Positions 31,935 to 32,195 of a stretch of 32,195 nt of DNA are shown here, one piece after another. Made by a program: the position numbers and the translations under genes. The DNA is taken from positions 1-32,195 of the forward strand of contig JAEEGN010000108.1 in the NCBI GenBank assembly GCA_016280345.1, read 5' to 3'. The notes beneath the pieces were generated by a model that was given only the letters and a program-made list of their open reading frames with translations, was not told the DNA's origin and searched no databases. The stretch is from Selenomonadaceae bacterium (GTDB taxonomy: Bacteria > Bacillota > Negativicutes > Selenomonadales > Selenomonadaceae). Each line of letters starts with the position of its first letter. Positions within the stretch are counted from its first letter, which is position 1.

Positions 31935-32195
31935 ATGAAGAACAAAGAAGAAGACAGGACGACGACGGAGGTCGCCAAAAAGCCGGGACGGGGCCATTTC
32001 CTCTGTGAGAAGGCGCCGTGGCTGGTCCTGACGGTCGGCACCTTTTTGCTCTCGGTTATTTTCCCGCTGGTCGGGATTCTGTCGGCGGCGGCCTTGCGGA
32101 ATGTCCTGCCTTTTGACAAGGATACCGGGGAAGCGCTGCTCTGCATGGCTTCGAGCTTCCTGCTGCTTTGGATGATCAAGCGGTGGTTTTCTCCC
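31935..32195 (+). CDS. N-terminal part of a membrane protein, probably CPBP family (cut by window edge)
   Basis: Eighty-seven codons are visible. After a charged start (about 1-28) come a first membrane segment 'WLVLTVGTFLLSVIFPLVGI' and a second 'EALLCMASSFLLLWMIKRWF'. The arrangement with a loop 'RNVLPFDKDTGE' and 'RWFSP' after the second helix recalls CPBP intramembrane proteases, some of which give self-immunity to bacteriocins; the catalytic EE-x-x-x-R motif would be beyond the window. ATG at 31935 has GGAGGG nine bases upstream. It is co-transcribed with the 94-residue gene. Confidence 0.55.
   Translation, partial: MKNKEEDRTTTEVAKKPGRGHFLCEKAPWLVLTVGTFLLSVIFPLVGILSAAALRNVLPFDKDTGEALLCMASSFLLLWMIKRWFSP

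Overview
The window looks like a chromosomal piece, close to the replication origin, from a GC-rich diderm Firmicute (Negativicutes type). The genes are Firmicute-like: a SecA with a C-terminal zinc tail, a ydaO-type c-di-AMP riboswitch before an NlpC/P60 hydrolase, and Nif11 leader peptides. The export genes, however, include TolC outer-membrane channels and periplasmic adaptors, which only make sense with an outer membrane. Two perfect parS sites suggest an origin-proximal position. No genus can be named from this sequence alone.

Layout. 1-6.3 kb is housekeeping DNA: the start of a possible restriction endonuclease gene, secA, a decayed stretch with a CPCC zinc-ribbon remnant, a phosphopantetheinyl transferase, folB beside a stand-alone dihydropteroate-synthase N-terminal-type domain, a 25-residue membrane microprotein, and a riboswitch-controlled NlpC/P60 hydrolase. 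6.3-6.9 kb is non-coding and holds the parS pair. 6.8-26.9 kb is a large secretion locus. A double-glycine (GG) leader protein comes first. It is followed by two complete tandem copies of an NHLM-type exporter (RND-like adaptor, NHLM HlyD protein, C39-peptidase ABC transporter, second ABC transporter) with a sigma factor gene between them. Two tandem TolC genes, a GG-leader gene split by an in-frame TAG, a paralogue remnant and a Nif11-leader peptide with a three-cysteine core follow, ending at a strong terminator. 27.0-32.2 kb holds two near-identical stand-alone Nif11 proteins, a Kup potassium transporter, a third GG-leader protein, a secreted protein of unknown function, and the start of a further locus (a 94-residue protein and a probable CPBP membrane protein).

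How it may work together. The GG-leader proteins share a clear leader (basic/acidic helix ending VAGG or IVGG) and an 85-100 residue cargo with common motifs. The C39 domains of the two ABC transporters should cut after GG, and the HlyD/adaptor/TolC proteins should carry the cargo across both membranes. A distinctive promoter motif (CGTCC, 18 bases, CGTATAAT) occurs at four places: twice before the first GG-leader gene, once before the third, and once before the 94-residue protein. The sigma factor encoded between the exporters is the obvious candidate to read it, but this is inference. The GG-leader family, the duplicated exporter, the split gene and the shared promoter together form the most likely undescribed system here.
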